This document shows positions 19,732 through 32,405 of a stretch of 64,000 bases of DNA, in pieces. The stretch is taken from the NCBI GenBank assembly GCA_021018995.1, contig CM037587.1, positions 66,917,604 to 66,981,603 on the forward strand, given 5' to 3'. The position numbers and the translations under genes were made by a program. The notes beneath the pieces were generated by a model. The model ran no database searches. It was given only the letters and a program-made list of their open reading frames with translations, and had not been told where the DNA came from. This DNA comes from Chloranthus sessilifolius (taxonomy: Eukaryota; Streptophyta; Magnoliopsida; Chloranthales; Chloranthaceae). Positions within the stretch are counted from its first letter, which is position 1; each line of letters starts with the position of its first letter.

Positions 19732-21060
19732 ATGCTGGGTAGGAGGTCCCTTAACCCTGACTTAGAACCTCCAAATCCTGAGATAGATAGGGCCCTTAGA
19801 CCTAGGCTGACCACACAAACCCCTCTTGATAATACTAAGTTAGCTGAGATGGGTGAACAATAAAAAACCTTGAAGGAATTCAATGCACTAGGGGCATATA
19901 TATCCCCTTTCTATTCCCTGCTATTTTAGGAAACTATGAGATCAAATCGTCAATCATCCAAATATTGCCTTCATTTCATGGGCTAAGTAAAGAGGACCAA
20001 TATAAGCATATTGATGAGTTCCTTGCCTTATGCACCACATTCAATATTGCTGGCTTGGGAGAAGAAGCCACCAAACTGAGGCTCTTTCCTTTTTCACTAA
20101 AGGATAGAGCCAGAACTTGGCTCTCCATACTCTCAGCCAATAGCATACAATCATGGAATGATCTCCAATGCCAGTTTTTGGCTAAAATTTTCCCTATGTC
20201 TAAAACTAACCAATTGAGGAAGAGCATAATTTCCTTTGCTCAATCCCCAACTGAGGATTTCCATCAAGCATGAGAAAGGTTTAAAGAGCTATTAAAGAAA
20301 TGTCCCCACCACCAAATTCCTGAGTAGCAGCTTGTCCAGAGCTTCTACCAAGGAATTAATTCCAAGAGCAAGGATATGGTGGATGCCTCATGTGGAGGCA
20401 CTTACCTCCACAAGACAGCTGATGAGGCTTGAGAACTATTTGAGGTCATCAGTGAAAATTCCATGCATCAGGAGACTATGTCCAGAAATGACATTGAGAC
20501 TCCTGCTAAAATAGGAAAAGAAGTCACTTCTAGAGGAAGGATATATGAAGTTAGTGTGCCCAGTGATCTGGAAAGAAAGGTGGACAGCCTGACCATAAAA
20601 TTTGATAAATTAATGGGTGTGGTGCAGCCTAGACTGACTGCACAAGTGGAAGAAGCATGTCTGATATGTCAGTCACCCTCACAACTACTTGAGGACTGTC
20701 CATCAGCAGGTCAATACCCTGAATTGGTCATGGAACATGCCCATGCTATCCAATCATTTGGACAGCAACCTGTTGGGTATCAATGGAGAAACCACCCCAA
20801 TTTGAAGTGGAGACAAGACAATTTTCAGTAACCCCATTAGCAGCAGTTGGCATTACCATATAGACCACAACAATAATATAACCAGGGCTATGCACCTAGA
20901 CAAGCCTTCCAGCAGTTATCCCCACAGCAGAACCAATTGGCTTTGCTCCCACAACAGACTAGATCACCCTCTTTTAAAGAATAGATTTTAGCATCATTGC
21001 AAAACCTGGGGTCCCTATCACAGACTGTGAACTCTTACAGTCAAAGCATAAAGAAAATAG
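19732..21060 (+). pseudogene. gag: A1 gag (Athila-like), broken by stops
   Basis: The ATG at 19732 begins MLGRRSLNPDLEPPNPEIDR, the usual Athila Gag N-terminus, in a frame that later shifts. From about 19929 the capsid reads YEIKSSIIQILPSFHGLSKE (N-terminal capsid motif), then LRLFPFSLKDRARTWL (about 20078) and SFYQGINSKSKDMVDASCGG (about 20340). A knuckle-like CLICQSPSQLLEDC (about 20659) and a glutamine/proline-rich tail to about 21060 follow. In-frame stops lie near 20271, 20322 and 20430. Gag would build the particle. It leads into pol by a frame change near 21060. Confidence 0.88.
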
Positions 21061-21069
21061 AGCACCAGC

Positions 21070-24000
21070 TTGGCCAGAAGAGAGGAGGGCAAGCTGCCAA
21101 GTCAACCCTTGGCCAATCCTAAGGGTCAGTTTATGATTGGTGAGGGCTCCTCAACTCATGAGGAGGCTAAGGCAATCACTACCCTTAGAAGTGGCAGGGC
21201 GGTTGATAACCAGACGGGCAGGGAGGAAAAAGAGACAAATGAGAGTATAGAAGAGGAAAATATGAGTGAAAAGGAGAGGAATGACTCACCCCCTGCTAGA
21301 GACCAGCAGGAATAAAATAAGGGGGCTGTAGTTGAGCCCCAACAAAAAGAAAAAAATGAGCAAAGAAAAAAATAAAAAATTTCTGATGATGTGGCTAGGC
21401 ATGCAGCTAAGGTACCAGCAGTACCACAGCTGCCATTTCCTCATGTACTTAAAGGTCCTTCCCCTTTTGATAAGGGGAATGCCAATTTGGAGGAAATGAT
21501 GGAGACTTTCAAGCAAGTTAAGATCAATTTACCTCTGCATGATGCCATAAAATAATTCCCTACCTATGCCAAGTTCCTTAAAGACCTGTGCACATAAAAT
21601 AGAAAAGCAAGAGTCCATTTGTCCAAGAAGGTCTTTGCAGCTGAAAATGTGAAATCTGTGTTGTCTATTACCACACCAACAAAATTACAAGACCCAGGGG
21701 TACCTACAATCCCCTGTATTATTAGAGACCACACTATTGGCAGGGCTCTCTTAGACTTGGGGGCCAGTGTAAACCTACTGCCATATTCAGTATATGAGCA
21801 ACTAGGATTGGGGGAGCTGAAACCAACTCCTATTGTGCTCTAGCTGGCTGACAGGTCTGAGAGGAGGCCTATGGGTGTGGTTGAGGATGTGCTTGTGGGA
21901 GTGGACAAGTTCTTTTACCCGACTGATTATTTGGTCTTGGATATGGAACCTACAAAAAGCAGCACCCCTATCACTATCATTTTGGGCAGGCTATTTTTGG
22001 CCACTGCCAATGCCTGTATTCAATGCAGGTCTGGGGTGATGGAGATTACCTTTGAAAACATGAAGGTTAAATTAAATGTGTACAATGCTGCAAAGCAACC
22101 TCAGCTGGACAATGAGGACCGCTTTATAGTGGATGTACTAGAGGACCTAGTTGAGGAGAATTTATCCAATCTGCTAGATTGGAATAAATTTTTTGATGAT
22201 TTTGAAAGTGTGTGGACTGAGGTTCAGTAGGAGGCCCAAAATTGCTGTAATGAAGACAACAACACAATAGAGTCTTTAATGGGCCTAGTGCAGCATTCCA
22301 TCTGGAAACCCATATTGCTGCCCCAACCTCAAACCTCCAAGGCACCTTTGTTACCTTTTATAGAGAGTCCGCCTGATTTTGAGCTTAAACAGCTGTCAGA
22401 CACATTAAAATATACCTTTTTGGCGCAGGAAAATAAATTTCCTGTGATCATCTCTTACTAGTTGTGGGTGCTTAGGAGACACAAGAAAGCAATAGGCTGG
22501 ACAATAGCAGATTTAGGGGGGATTGATCCATCAGTTTACGTGCACAAGATACATCTAGAAGAGGGTTCCAAACCCTCAAGGGAAATGCGGAGGAAACTGA
22601 ATTTTGATATGAAAGAGGTGGTCTTAAAGGAGGTGGTGAAACTGTTAGATGCTAGAGTCATATACCCCATTTTAGATTCAGAATTGGTATCACCTATCCA
22701 GGTGGTCCCCAAAAAGTCTAGTATAATAGTTGTCACCTCTGATTGTGGGGAGTTGATGCCAACCAGGGAGACGACTGGTTGGAGAGTTTGCATTGACTAT
22801 AGGAAGCTCAACTCTAAAATCAGAAAAGATCACTTCCCCTTACCCTTCATAGATCAGATTTTGGATAAATTGTCTGGGAAAACATACTTCTATTTTCTTG
22901 ATGGATACTTAGGTTATAATCAGATACCTGTGTATCCTTAGGATCAAGAAAAGACTACATTTACCTGTTCATTTGGCACTTTTGTTTATAGAAGAATGCC
23001 ATTTGAATTGTGCAATGCTCCAACCATATTCTAAAGGTGCATGTATGCTATTTTCTCGGACATGATTGACAAGTTTTTGGAAATCTTTATGGATAATTTC
23101 TCTGTATTTGGGGACAATTTTAGTTAGTGTTTACATCACCTTAGCCTGATTCTTCAAAGATGTGAGGAGACCAACCTGGTCTTGAGCTGGGAAAAGAGAC
23201 ACTTCATGGTCAACCAAGGCATTGTGCTTGACCATGTGGTTTTCCATAGAGGCTTTGAGGTAGATAGAGCAAAGATTGACTTAATCTCACACTTGCCCCC
23301 ACCAAAAACTATCAAACAGACAAGGTCTTTCTTAGGGCATGTTGGATTCTATAGGAAGTTCATCAAGGACTTTAGTGAAATTGTTAAACCATTGTGCCAC
23401 TTGCTGTGCCAAGATGTGCCATTTAATTTTACTGTTGAGTGCCTTGAGGCATTTGAGGTCTTAAAGAAATGTCTAACCTCTGCTCCTGTTATCCAAGCCC
23501 CTGCCTACTCCCTCTCTTTTGAGCTGATGTGTGATGCATCAGACCTGACTGTAGGTGCTATCTTAGGACAGAGAAAGGATAAGCTGTCATGTATGGTATA
23601 TTATGCCAGTAAGACATTGGCAAAGGCTCAACTTAATTACACCACAATTGAGAAAGAGCTGCTGGAAATGATCTTTAATGTGGATAAATTTAGACCTTAC
23701 CTACTTGGGTCTAAAATTATTATATTTACAGACCACTCTGCCCTCAAGTAATTTTTAGTCAAAAAAGATGCCAAACCTAGGTTGATTAGATGGATCCTCC
23801 TGTTGCAGGAGTTTGATCTTACAATCAAAGATAAGAAGGGAGTAGAAAATTTAGTGGCTGATCACCTATCTAAGATTTTATTGGATGAATGTACTGCTAC
23901 ACCTGTTAGAGATGTTTTCTCTGATGAGCAAGTGTTTTCCATCCAAGCTGTTGTCCCATGGTTTGCCAACATAGTCAATTATCTTGCTGCAGGCATGATC

Positions 24001-25242
24001 CCTGCCCATTGGTCCAAGATGGACGAAGACTTGTTCTTCTCACAAGTCAAGTACTTTTTATGGGAGGATCCTTGCCTATATAAATATTGTGCGAACAAAT
24101 CATTAGGAAGTGTGTCCCTGATTGTGATTTTCCCAATATTCTTAGCATGTGCCATGAAAATGCCTGTGGGGGTCACTTTAGTGGGAAAAAGACAACAACT
24201 AAGGTGCTGCAGTGTAGATTTTATTGGCCTTCCTTATTCAAGGATGCCCATATACACTGTCAAGCCTGTGCCAGATGTCAAAGGATGGGTGGCATTTCCA
24301 AGAGAAATTTAATATCATTATAGCCCATCCTTGTTGTGGTGCTATTTGACATTTGGGGAATAGACTTTATGGGGCCCTTTCCTCCTTCAAATGGTTATAA
24401 TTTCATCCTTGTGGCTGTGGATTATATTTCCAAATGGGTGGAAGCAGCTATCACAAGGACCAATGACCACAAAGTAGTCTTGAAATTTATAAAGAAAAGT
24501 ATTTTCTCCGAATTTGGCACCCCTAGAGCCATCATCAGTGATGGGGGCAACCACTTTTGTAATAGAAACTTTGAGAGCTTGCTCAAGAAGTATGCTGTTA
24601 CCCATAGGATTGCTACTCCATATCACCCACAGACCAGTGGGCAAGTGGAGATTTTCAACAGGGAAATCAAGCACATCCTGGAAAAGTCAGTGAAGACTGT
24701 CAGGAAGGATTGGGTTGTGAAACTGACTCATGCATTGTGGGCCTATAGGACTGTCTATAAGACCCCAATTGGAATGCCCCCATTTCGAATAGTTTATGGC
24801 AAAGCTTGTCATCTGCAAGTAGAGTTAGAGCACAAGGCCTTTTGGGCTATTCAGAGTTTAAACATGGATCTAACATCTGCTGCTGTACACAAGAAGCTGC
24901 AACTGTCTGAGCTGGAGGAGCTGAGATTATATGCTTATGCCAACTCAAGGATCTATAAGGAGAAAGCTAAGACATTCTTTGACAAAAGCCTTTTGAGAAA
25001 AGACTTTGAGGATGGTGCTAAGGTATGGCTGTTCAACTCCAAGCTAAATTTTTTTCCAGGAAAGTTAAGAACCAGATGGAATGGTCCTTTACTGTTCTTC
25101 ATGCATTCCCATATGGGGCTGTGGAGATAATACTTCTGAGAGGATCATGAAGGTGAATGGTCAGAGACTCAAATTATGTGTAGAAAATCCCATGGAGTCC
25201 CCTACAGCCATGTATCTTCAAGAAACTCCCACTCATGAGTGA
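21070..25242 (+). pseudogene. pol: A1 pol: protease, RT, RNase H, integrase (decayed)
   Basis: One frame holds almost the whole polyprotein to about 24090. It is interrupted by roughly ten single stops, then by one 1-base shift before integrase. Protease: ALLDLGASVNLLP (about 21745) and RRPMGVVEDVLVGVDKFFYP (about 21862), characteristic of Athila. Reverse transcriptase: WRVCIDYRKLN (about 22780), FYFLDGYLGYNQIPV (about 22890), and the catalytic box reading FMDN instead of FMDD (N codon 23095-23097). RNase H: LMCDASDLTVGAILG (about 23524) and FTDHSALK (about 23726). Integrase: zinc finger [11 protein letters not shown] ... CQACARCQ (about 24147-24285), then [12 protein letters not shown] (about 24348), IISDGGNHF (about 24532) and [16 protein letters not shown] (about 24625), the three acidic catalytic positions. 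The tail shifts frame near 25090 and would end at TGA 25240-25242. Confidence 0.92.
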
Positions 25243-26045
25243 TCCACAGCCATGTACTCATTGTAAAATAACTGTCTTGTGTGTTGTTAAAATTCTATCA
25301 TTTGCTATTTTTAGTATGCTTTTGAATTCTGTGTTAGTTGTTATTAGTGTTTAGAGAATTTGGATCTAAGTGTGTGAGTCAACATTGTCTGTGGTTTGGT
25401 GAATCTTCATGTGTGATTTGGGTGAGCTATGCAACTTGGCTTTTACGCATCAGTCTACATTGGATAATCTGATTTCATCAGTTAAAATGATATGTGCAAG
25501 AGTGATCTGTGTTGTTGGACATCTGTCTACATTAAGCATGAAAATGTGTGCATGAGTCATAAAGCATCAAGTGACATGTGTCTCACATATTGTAGAGAGA
25601 GGGCTGTGACAGTAAAGTAGGGGCTGTTGCAACACAACATTGGGACTACAAGTAGAGCTTAGCGAGAGCCTCGCAAAGCCTTATTTTTTTTTTTCTAAAG
25701 TTGCCTATTGCATAGTTCATTCTGAACTACGCGAGCAGTCACTTTTCATACACTGAACTGTTCGCGAGGTTAACTCAAAGTCTTGTTGCACTCGCGAGGC
25801 TTATTCTCTCTTAACTTATCTTCGCGCGAGCCTTGCGAGGTCCTAATTGTGAATCAAAATTGCCACTCACATAGATCAATGTTAACTGCACGAGTTTCAT
25901 TACGAAATTGTCTCTTCTCACGAGGATGGTTTTCATTTAAATGACCTTTCTCGAGATCCATGCAAAACCCTCGCAAAGCTCGGGCTGCTGACTTAAAAAC
26001 CCTCACCAAGCTCTTTTACTTCATCTTCTACCAGAGCTCGCAAAC
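25243..26045 (+). other. A1 spacer between integrase and ORF3 (left part)
   Basis: About 800 bp without coding signal. From about 25650 it is rich in CGCGAG/CTCGCGAG-type text, like the A1 LTR upstream of its TATA box. O1 inserted at 26050; the spacer resumes at 42000-42316 and ends at the ORF3 start. Confidence 0.6.
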
Positions 26046-26172
26046 CCGCTTGTAGACACCCTCATTTTGCCCTCTCGGAATATATAAAGTTGTTCGGTCA
26101 ACCTTTGACCTCAACTGTGACTCTTCGAAAAGAACTTACCTTCTTCGAGGGTTTCCAAACCCTAACGTGGGA

Positions 26173-26600
26173 ACCATATGCTGAAACAATAGTATATGGC
26201 TGGACACTGGCTGAAACAATAGCTCTGTGACTCAGGCCCCATGACCTTAACATGAGAACCATATGCTAAAACAATAGTGTATGGCTGAACACAGGCTGAA
26301 ACAATAACTTTGTGACTTAGATCCCATAAAGGAGGGGACCATATACTGAAATAATAGTATATGGCTGAACACAGGCTGAAACAATAGCTTTATGGCTCAG
26401 ACCCCTTAACCCTAATGTGGGAACCATATGCTAAAACAATAGTATATGGCTGAACACAGGCTGAAACAATAGACCCCTAATCCTAATGCGGGGACCATGT
26501 ACTGAAACAATAGTACATGGCTAAACACAGGCTGAAACAATTACTCTATGGCTCAGATCCCAATGTAGGGAGACTATATACTCAAACAATAATATATAGT
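26173..26600. repeat. ~85-bp tandem repeats, O1 5' LTR
   Basis: Units begin near 26173, 26256, 26337, 26421 and 26491, with a partial unit near 26565. Each carries ACCATATGCTGAAACAATAG and GGCTGAAACAATAG-like halves. The matching block in the 3' LTR is about 37040-37480. Confidence 0.85.
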
Positions 26601-27138
26601 CGAAATACAGATTGAAACAATAGTCTTGCATTTTATACCCAACCCGGACCTGGGACATACCCCAAATTACCCGCCTTAAACTAAACGCGCAATCCTATTA
26701 CACGCCACATCACCGATGCACAAAAAGTCCCTTTCAGACAAAATTCCCTTTCTTTAGACGGCCTCGAGACTCGATTGCGCGCTCCACACGAAAAGCATAA
26801 TCGGATTAAGCGCCATATCACCGACACACAATTGGTCAATCCCTGACCTAGTCTCTCAACCCTTGACTGCCAAAATTCCATGATTAAGCGCTAGGCTTGA
26901 AACGCTTAATGGAATTGCATATGCCAAATGAGGCGCGCAATTAGTCCTAACGTGATTAGAACTAGGAAACTCGTCTGAGCCAGTCAGCCGATCTCTTATG
27001 GAGTCCATGACCGACTCAAAGCGATTAAGCACCTATAATCCGGAGCGCAATTCAATTAAATGCCTGGATTAAGGCGCGTAATTGAAGTTGACCGGCTAAT
27101 TAAGCGCACCCCACAGGGCGCGTAATTAGCAAAACACC

Positions 27139-27147
27139 TATAAATAG
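27139..27147 (+). promoter_or_regulatory. TATA box 1, O1 5' LTR
   Basis: CCTATAAATAGAACCTTTTA, a strong plant-like TATA context. It is conserved at 38012-38020 in the 3' LTR. Confidence 0.55.
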
Positions 27148-27810
27148 AACCTTTTACCTCAACCCTAGAGACACGATTTTTTTTTCTCTCTTCCAAGCTT
27201 AGGGATTTCGAGATTCTCTCTTCGGAGTCCGGCTTTAGGTAATTTTTTGTTCTAGGGTTTTTTTAATTCTTAGATCTTAGGTTCTAGATCTTAGATTCTT
27301 CTACAGTTCTTAATTCTGATTTTTAATCTCTGGTTCTAGTTCTTAGGTTCTAGAGTCAGTCTTTTTTTAGGTCTTAGTTCTAAGGTTCTTAAGTTTTAGA
27401 TCTTAGATTCTTCTATAGTTCTTAATTCTTAAGTTATAGATTTCAGTCCTTAGTTTATGGTCCCAACCTTTCCCAATTGTCAATCCCATCACTTTTATAT
27501 TTGACCTATTTTTAAGGTATCAAATAAAGTCAGATTGGTATGAAATTGGTCACGTTTGAAACCTTATTAAAGTAGCTTCCCAACAAGCTGAAAAACGCTC
27601 AATTCTGACATGTATCGAAGAAGTTATGGTCAGTTTTCGGAAGCTACGCAAAAAGTGACATTTTTCAAAACTCCTAGCTGAGTTAGGATTAGCCTCTATT
27701 ATATTATCTTAGAAAATAGGATTCGTCTATTTTATTAGAAATAGGACTTTACTTTATTATTTTAGAAGAGCTAGGAATTAGAGTTATACTAGGACTTCTA
27801 GTAAAAAATC

Positions 27811-27819
27811 TATAAATAG
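27811..27819 (+). promoter_or_regulatory. TATA box 2, O1 5' LTR
   Basis: TATAAATAG, followed by ACTTTTACCCC and repeated ACACAATTTCC text, about 670 bp after box 1. It is conserved at 38679-38687. Confidence 0.5.
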
Positions 27820-28844
27820 ACTTTTACCCCAAGCCATTCTCTACACAATTCCTTCTGCACAATTTTCCTCTATACAATTTTCCTTTACACAATTTCCCTT
27901 TACACAATTTCTCTCTATACAAATTTCTTCTACACGATTTACACGATTCTTCAGGTAATTCTTTAGTTCTTAATCTCTAGTTCTAGTTTTTAGGTTCTAG
28001 AACCAGTCTTTTTTAGGTCGTAGTTCTTAAACTAGTCTTTAATCTCACCATCTAAATTTTCCTAATTTCGATCCTGATTTTAATCCTTAGATTTTAGCTT
28101 TAGTCTTAATTTTAAATCCTAAAGTCCGCTTTATAACTTTAGTTCTCAATTCCTTTTTTTTAGCCCTAAAATTTTAGCCCTCAAATACCAATCATCAATC
28201 TCTCAACCTATAAAAAATATTACTTTATAATTCAAATTCAGTCTCTCTTACTTTTAGCCACTCGAATTGCCCAAGGGAGCTTACGGAGGGTACTCGGGAA
28301 TGGGGCCGATCCTCCTTAGCATAGCGGGCCCAACCCCCCTTTTTTTTCTAATTAATTCGATTTCTAATTAAAATTAAGATATTTAAATTAATTACACTTC
28401 TAATAAGATTAGGAGGCTTAATTAATTAGACCTCTAATAGGATTAAGATATTTAAATTAATTAGACTCCGAGTAGAATTAGGAGACCTTTTTTAATCAGA
28501 CTCCTAGTAGGATTAGGAAACTAAATCAATCAGACTCCCAGTATAATTAGGAGAACCAATAGCTGCTGACGTTCGCCAACGGACGATTCAGTAAAGGAGT
28601 TCAACCTGCAAGCCCTTGCTCCGCTTAAAGCGTGATCAGTGACGTGTTGCAGCGTCGATAAATATCTACAGCTGGCGATCGCATCTTCTTAGGTATTCTT
28701 CATTTAGAATTTACCTCTTTAATTTTAATATTTAATATTTCCTAATTTATTACTCCATCACCGCCTTTGCCAGAGTCCACTTGGACTGAATTGGGCTACT
28801 CTTTTCGAGGACCAAAAGGAACCCAGAAAAAGCGTGTATCAACA

Positions 28845-28867
28845 GACTAGCGATCGCGATGGGACTC
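28845..28867 (+). other. O1 primer binding site (probable)
   Basis: GACTAGCGATCGCGATGGGA follows the LTR end and resembles the TGGCGACTCCGCTGGGGA type I associate with Tat/Ogre elements, with several mismatches. The tRNA assignment is not certain. Confidence 0.5.
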
Positions 28868-29159
28868 TTTTTCGCTAAGGTTGCCTAGTCTAATTAATTT
28901 GATTCTCTATTTTCCTTACATTATTTAATTTGGGTTTTATATTTTTTCGCTTTTTATTTTTTTTATTTCTATTTTTTTTTCGCTTTATCACTTTTCTACA
29001 CACTTGCACGTGGATAAATTTTTTTCAAAAAAAAAATAAAAAATAAAGTTTTTTTTTTTAGAGTGTCTGGCATAAAAAAATTAAGCTTTAATGATATTGA
29101 CCCACCCGTACAGGGCTCCCATAGCGATCTCGAGTATAACGTTAGGCTGTCTCCGTGGA

Positions 29160-31140
29160 CAGCCCAGTGTCGTACCCGAGTAAATATGATCAGTGAGAGC
29201 AAAAAGCACCCCTTCGCTCCATGAAATTCAAATCACAATGATAGCAACGAAGAAAGTGATACTGAGCGAAACTACCACAGTAGCCAAGTTATAGATCACA
29301 CTACCAGTGCACTCACAAAAGGAGGAAAAGAAGCCGATGCCCTACTACAGTCCTTCGCCCGTTCATGTCAAGTTATAGCAGACCGGAGGCTAAGGGATGA
29401 ATGACGAGTTACCTCGAGAACTCGACAAGAGGAAAGGACGCCGACTCCTCCACGTACTCCAACTCGTCTAACACATAGCATGCACACCCCTCACATCCCC
29501 TATAACAACTACCACCAAAGATGACCCTACCCTGAGACCTCAAAAGACGATACCACCATAAACATAAATGACTTCCCTCAACTTCTAGATGACTACAGGG
29601 CTAAGAAAGAACGCTCTAACCAATTTTGCGCATTTGACAAATTTTACTGAGACATTGACTTCACTGTATCCGCCGGGTTCAAACCACCCAAATTCAATAA
29701 ATATAATGGTATGAGAAACCCAAAGCACCACTTGGCCTTATTTTGTAATGACTATCGACCAATCAGCACCAATCATGGGCTCTTGATCCAATACTTTCCG
29801 AGATCACTAGAAGGAGAAGCCCTTGACTGGTTCGCGGCCTTACCTTTAGCCAAAATTGAGACATTCAAAGACTTAGCCGACAGATTCTTAGACCAATACT
29901 AGCACCTGACTCACGAAGAGATCAGTCTCACTGACTTGATACACACAAGACAAGAGGACGATGAAGACTTCACGACATTTGCCAACCGCTGGAGAAGGCT
30001 CACTGCCCGAATGGGAATCAAATAAAAGAAAGCGCAATAGAAATCATGATTAACAATACCGGAGAGCCTCTTCGGAGCGTTCTCATCCTAGGCGACTACC
30101 TCGATTTCTCTAGCCTCCGTGAATGGGCCTCACACATAGAACGTCTACTGAAGAGTGGAGATCTTAACCTCTCTACACAAACATCCAACGAACCCTCCTC
30201 CAATGACCCTGAGACAAACACCCTAAACGAGACTCTAAGCCTCAAACAAATCAACACAAATCAAGAACAAGACCAAACAAACCCTCAACCATGCCACCCA
30301 TATAACCAAACTCAAGATTTATACACAAACCTATACCTTGACCAAAACCGAACACTATACACCAACCAATACATAAACCCATACTATGACCAAAATCAGT
30401 GCCCCAACGGCACGCAAACTAACATCACCTATTACAACCCATTGTTAGATCAAACTCAACGCGCATACGAGACCGTACGCTCATTCACTCCCGTCCCATT
30501 CCGCCCAGCTAGCCCGATTCGTAGAATTGAACCCCATGCAGACTGTGTCCATACCATTCACTCACAACTAACCAACCCTATTCCACGTACCTATAAATGC
30601 GAAATAACCTTTCGCTCTGAACCGGTCACCAAGATCACTAAAATCCAAACTATCACTGAATCCAACCCTAAACTAACTCAACCCACCACCAAACTCATCG
30701 CCAAGCTCAACGCACTTGAACGCCACAACCTACCAACAAATAAGTCAACCCCCACATTTTCTGAGCAGATGCCTAAACCAATGACGCAAACTACCCCCGA
30801 ACAGGCTCACATGCCGATTATAGAAGTAATTTTCAAACCAATTAATCGGTATTATACGATGCCATTGATACTTAAACCAATCACAAAACTAAACTCTAAA
30901 CCCAAATCAGTAATCAAATCTACGCCTAAAATCGAACACATTGTCAAACACATTGCCCCACCAATCTCAAAAAAAGTCCCTGAATCAATCCCTACACCTG
31001 CTTTAAAACTTGAACTCAACAACAAACACATCACCCCACTAACCTCAGAATCAACTCTCGAATCAACTTCTATGCCCATTTCGGAACCTAAACTCACTAT
31101 CACCTCACCAACTTCAAAAAAAATCTTGAACCCGAATCTG
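29160..31140 (+). pseudogene. gag: O1 gag (Tat/Ogre-like), capsid part
   Basis: The capsid signature is GFKPPKFNKYNGMRNPKHHL (about 29679), then LIQYFPRSLEGEALDWFAAL (about 29785), FKDLADRFLDQY (about 29867) and FTTFANRWRRL (about 29970). This is the usual Tat/Ogre Gag order. Stops lie near 29402, 29649 and 29900, with a frame change near 30024. From 30046 the frame stays open for over 360 codons (GEPLRSVLILGDYLDFSSL, then an N/T/P/Q-rich tail) to an A-rich slip near 31115. The start is not determined. It would encode a particle protein; no enzyme domains follow. Confidence 0.8.
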
Positions 31141-32405
31141 TTACCAAACATACCTTCGAACCAGCCATTTCACTCACTTCAGAATCAACCATTAAACCGA
31201 CCTAAAAACCAACTCATGGATCAACCCCTGCAAAACTCGCCACTGAACTTATCATCCCCTCAACTCCGAAACAAGAACTTAAACCCACTATTGAACTTAC
31301 CGTTCCACCAACCACGAAACTGAACCCCAAACTTAAACCTATTATGAAACCTAAACTTATCATCAAACCTAAACCTAAACATATCATCAAACCTAAACCT
31401 AAACATATCATCAAACCTAAATCTAAACCTACTATCAAACCTAAACCTACTATCAAAACTAAACCTATTATCAAATCTAAACCTATCCTCAAACATGAAC
31501 CTATCACCGAACCTAAACCCATGATCGAACTTGAATCTGTCATCGGACACGAAACCAAGCCTATCATTGAACTTAAGCCAATCGTCGAACCTACACCGGA
31601 ACCTATCATCGACCCTGCACCCATCCACGAGCTCGAACCCACCATCAAAGGCGAACCCGCCATCGAACCCAAACTCATTGTCAAACCTGAACCTGTCCTC
31701 AAACTCGAGCTAGTTATCGAGCACGAACCCATCACTAAAATCGAACCTATTCCTACAACGCCAACTCCACTCACCTCTGAGACAGCCACCAAACTTATCA
31801 AGGAGCCGATCATCACTCCCTCTCTTGAAAACAAACCAAACTTGAATCTTACAACTCCGATCAACATCCAAATTAGCATATCGCCAAATTCTCAAACCTT
31901 CCAACATAAAACTGACAACACAACTAAAATTACTTATGATTACCAGATTCAGATTTCCATAGACCTCACAATCAAAACCTTCAAAGAACCCCAACCAACA
32001 AAACTACTACACCAAACTCTTGACACTAAACCTCCTCCAAAAATTACAAATAAAACTTTAAAACAACCTCACGATAAACCCAAAGTGCGAATCAAACAAA
32101 ACAAGTATAATCAAACAAAGCTGAACCGCCTTAGACGAAGGAAAGGCCCACCTTGGCCTACACCTTCACGCCTCCTCTTGCTTTACCTTTGTCTTATCTT
32201 ATCATTACCTTTACAACACCAACAAATTCCACTCCAACTGTACCGGCAAATAACTTTCCAAAAACTCGCAAACGACCTTGAAGAACTCTCTAACTCTACA
32301 CCCCAACTCTACGAGTTGCCTTACTCCATCAAGAAACTTAAGGAGGTCCCTCCCGGCATGGAGACCCCGACCATAAAAAACCTATCGAAGGAAGAAATCA
32401 AATGA
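31141..32405 (+). pseudogene. O1 gag tail: Pro/Lys-rich repeats
   Basis: Open for 353 codons from 31344 to TGA 32403-32405, this continues the gag tail after a shift near 31115. It starts with IIKPKPKHIIKPKPKHIIKP text, encoded by ~24-bp DNA repeats (about 31345-31520), and grades into E/P/I/T-rich text. The C-terminus is different: a hydrophobic LLLLYLCLILSLPL stretch (about 32175-32216) and a charged end (LYELPYSIKKLKEVPPGMET). I recognise no domain. Whether it was ever a separate protein is unknown. Confidence 0.55.
31345..31520. repeat. 24-bp minisatellite (AAACCTAAACCTAAACATAT)
   Basis: Tandem in-frame units of about 24 bp and shorter derivatives encode KPKPKHII-like peptides. The CCTAAA text is not telomeric: it lacks CCCTAAA and is interrupted by ATCATC. 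Confidence 0.8.

Larger units (their letters stand above)
26051..28844 (+). mobile_element. O1 5' LTR (2794 bp)
   Basis: It runs from TGTAGACACCC to GCGTGTATCAACA. It contains about six ~85-bp repeats (26173-26600), two TATAAATAG boxes (27139 and 27811) each followed by pyrimidine-rich leader-like text, and a minus-oriented copy of the shared LTR module (about 27547-27631). No gene is present. Confidence 0.9.

Noticed and set aside
26173-26600. CRISPR-like regular repeats
   Set aside because: The units are whole ~85-bp tandem copies with no unique spacers, inside an LTR of a plant retrotransposon.
31345-31450. Telomere-like AAACCTAAACCTAAAC text
   Set aside because: The units lack the CCCTAAA heptamer, include ATCATC spacers, and keep a reading frame, so they are a coding minisatellite.
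31214-31879. A 221-codon minus-strand open frame, Ile/Gly/Leu/Ser-rich
   Set aside because: It is the antisense shadow of the repetitive gag tail (period a multiple of three). It has no start context or domain.
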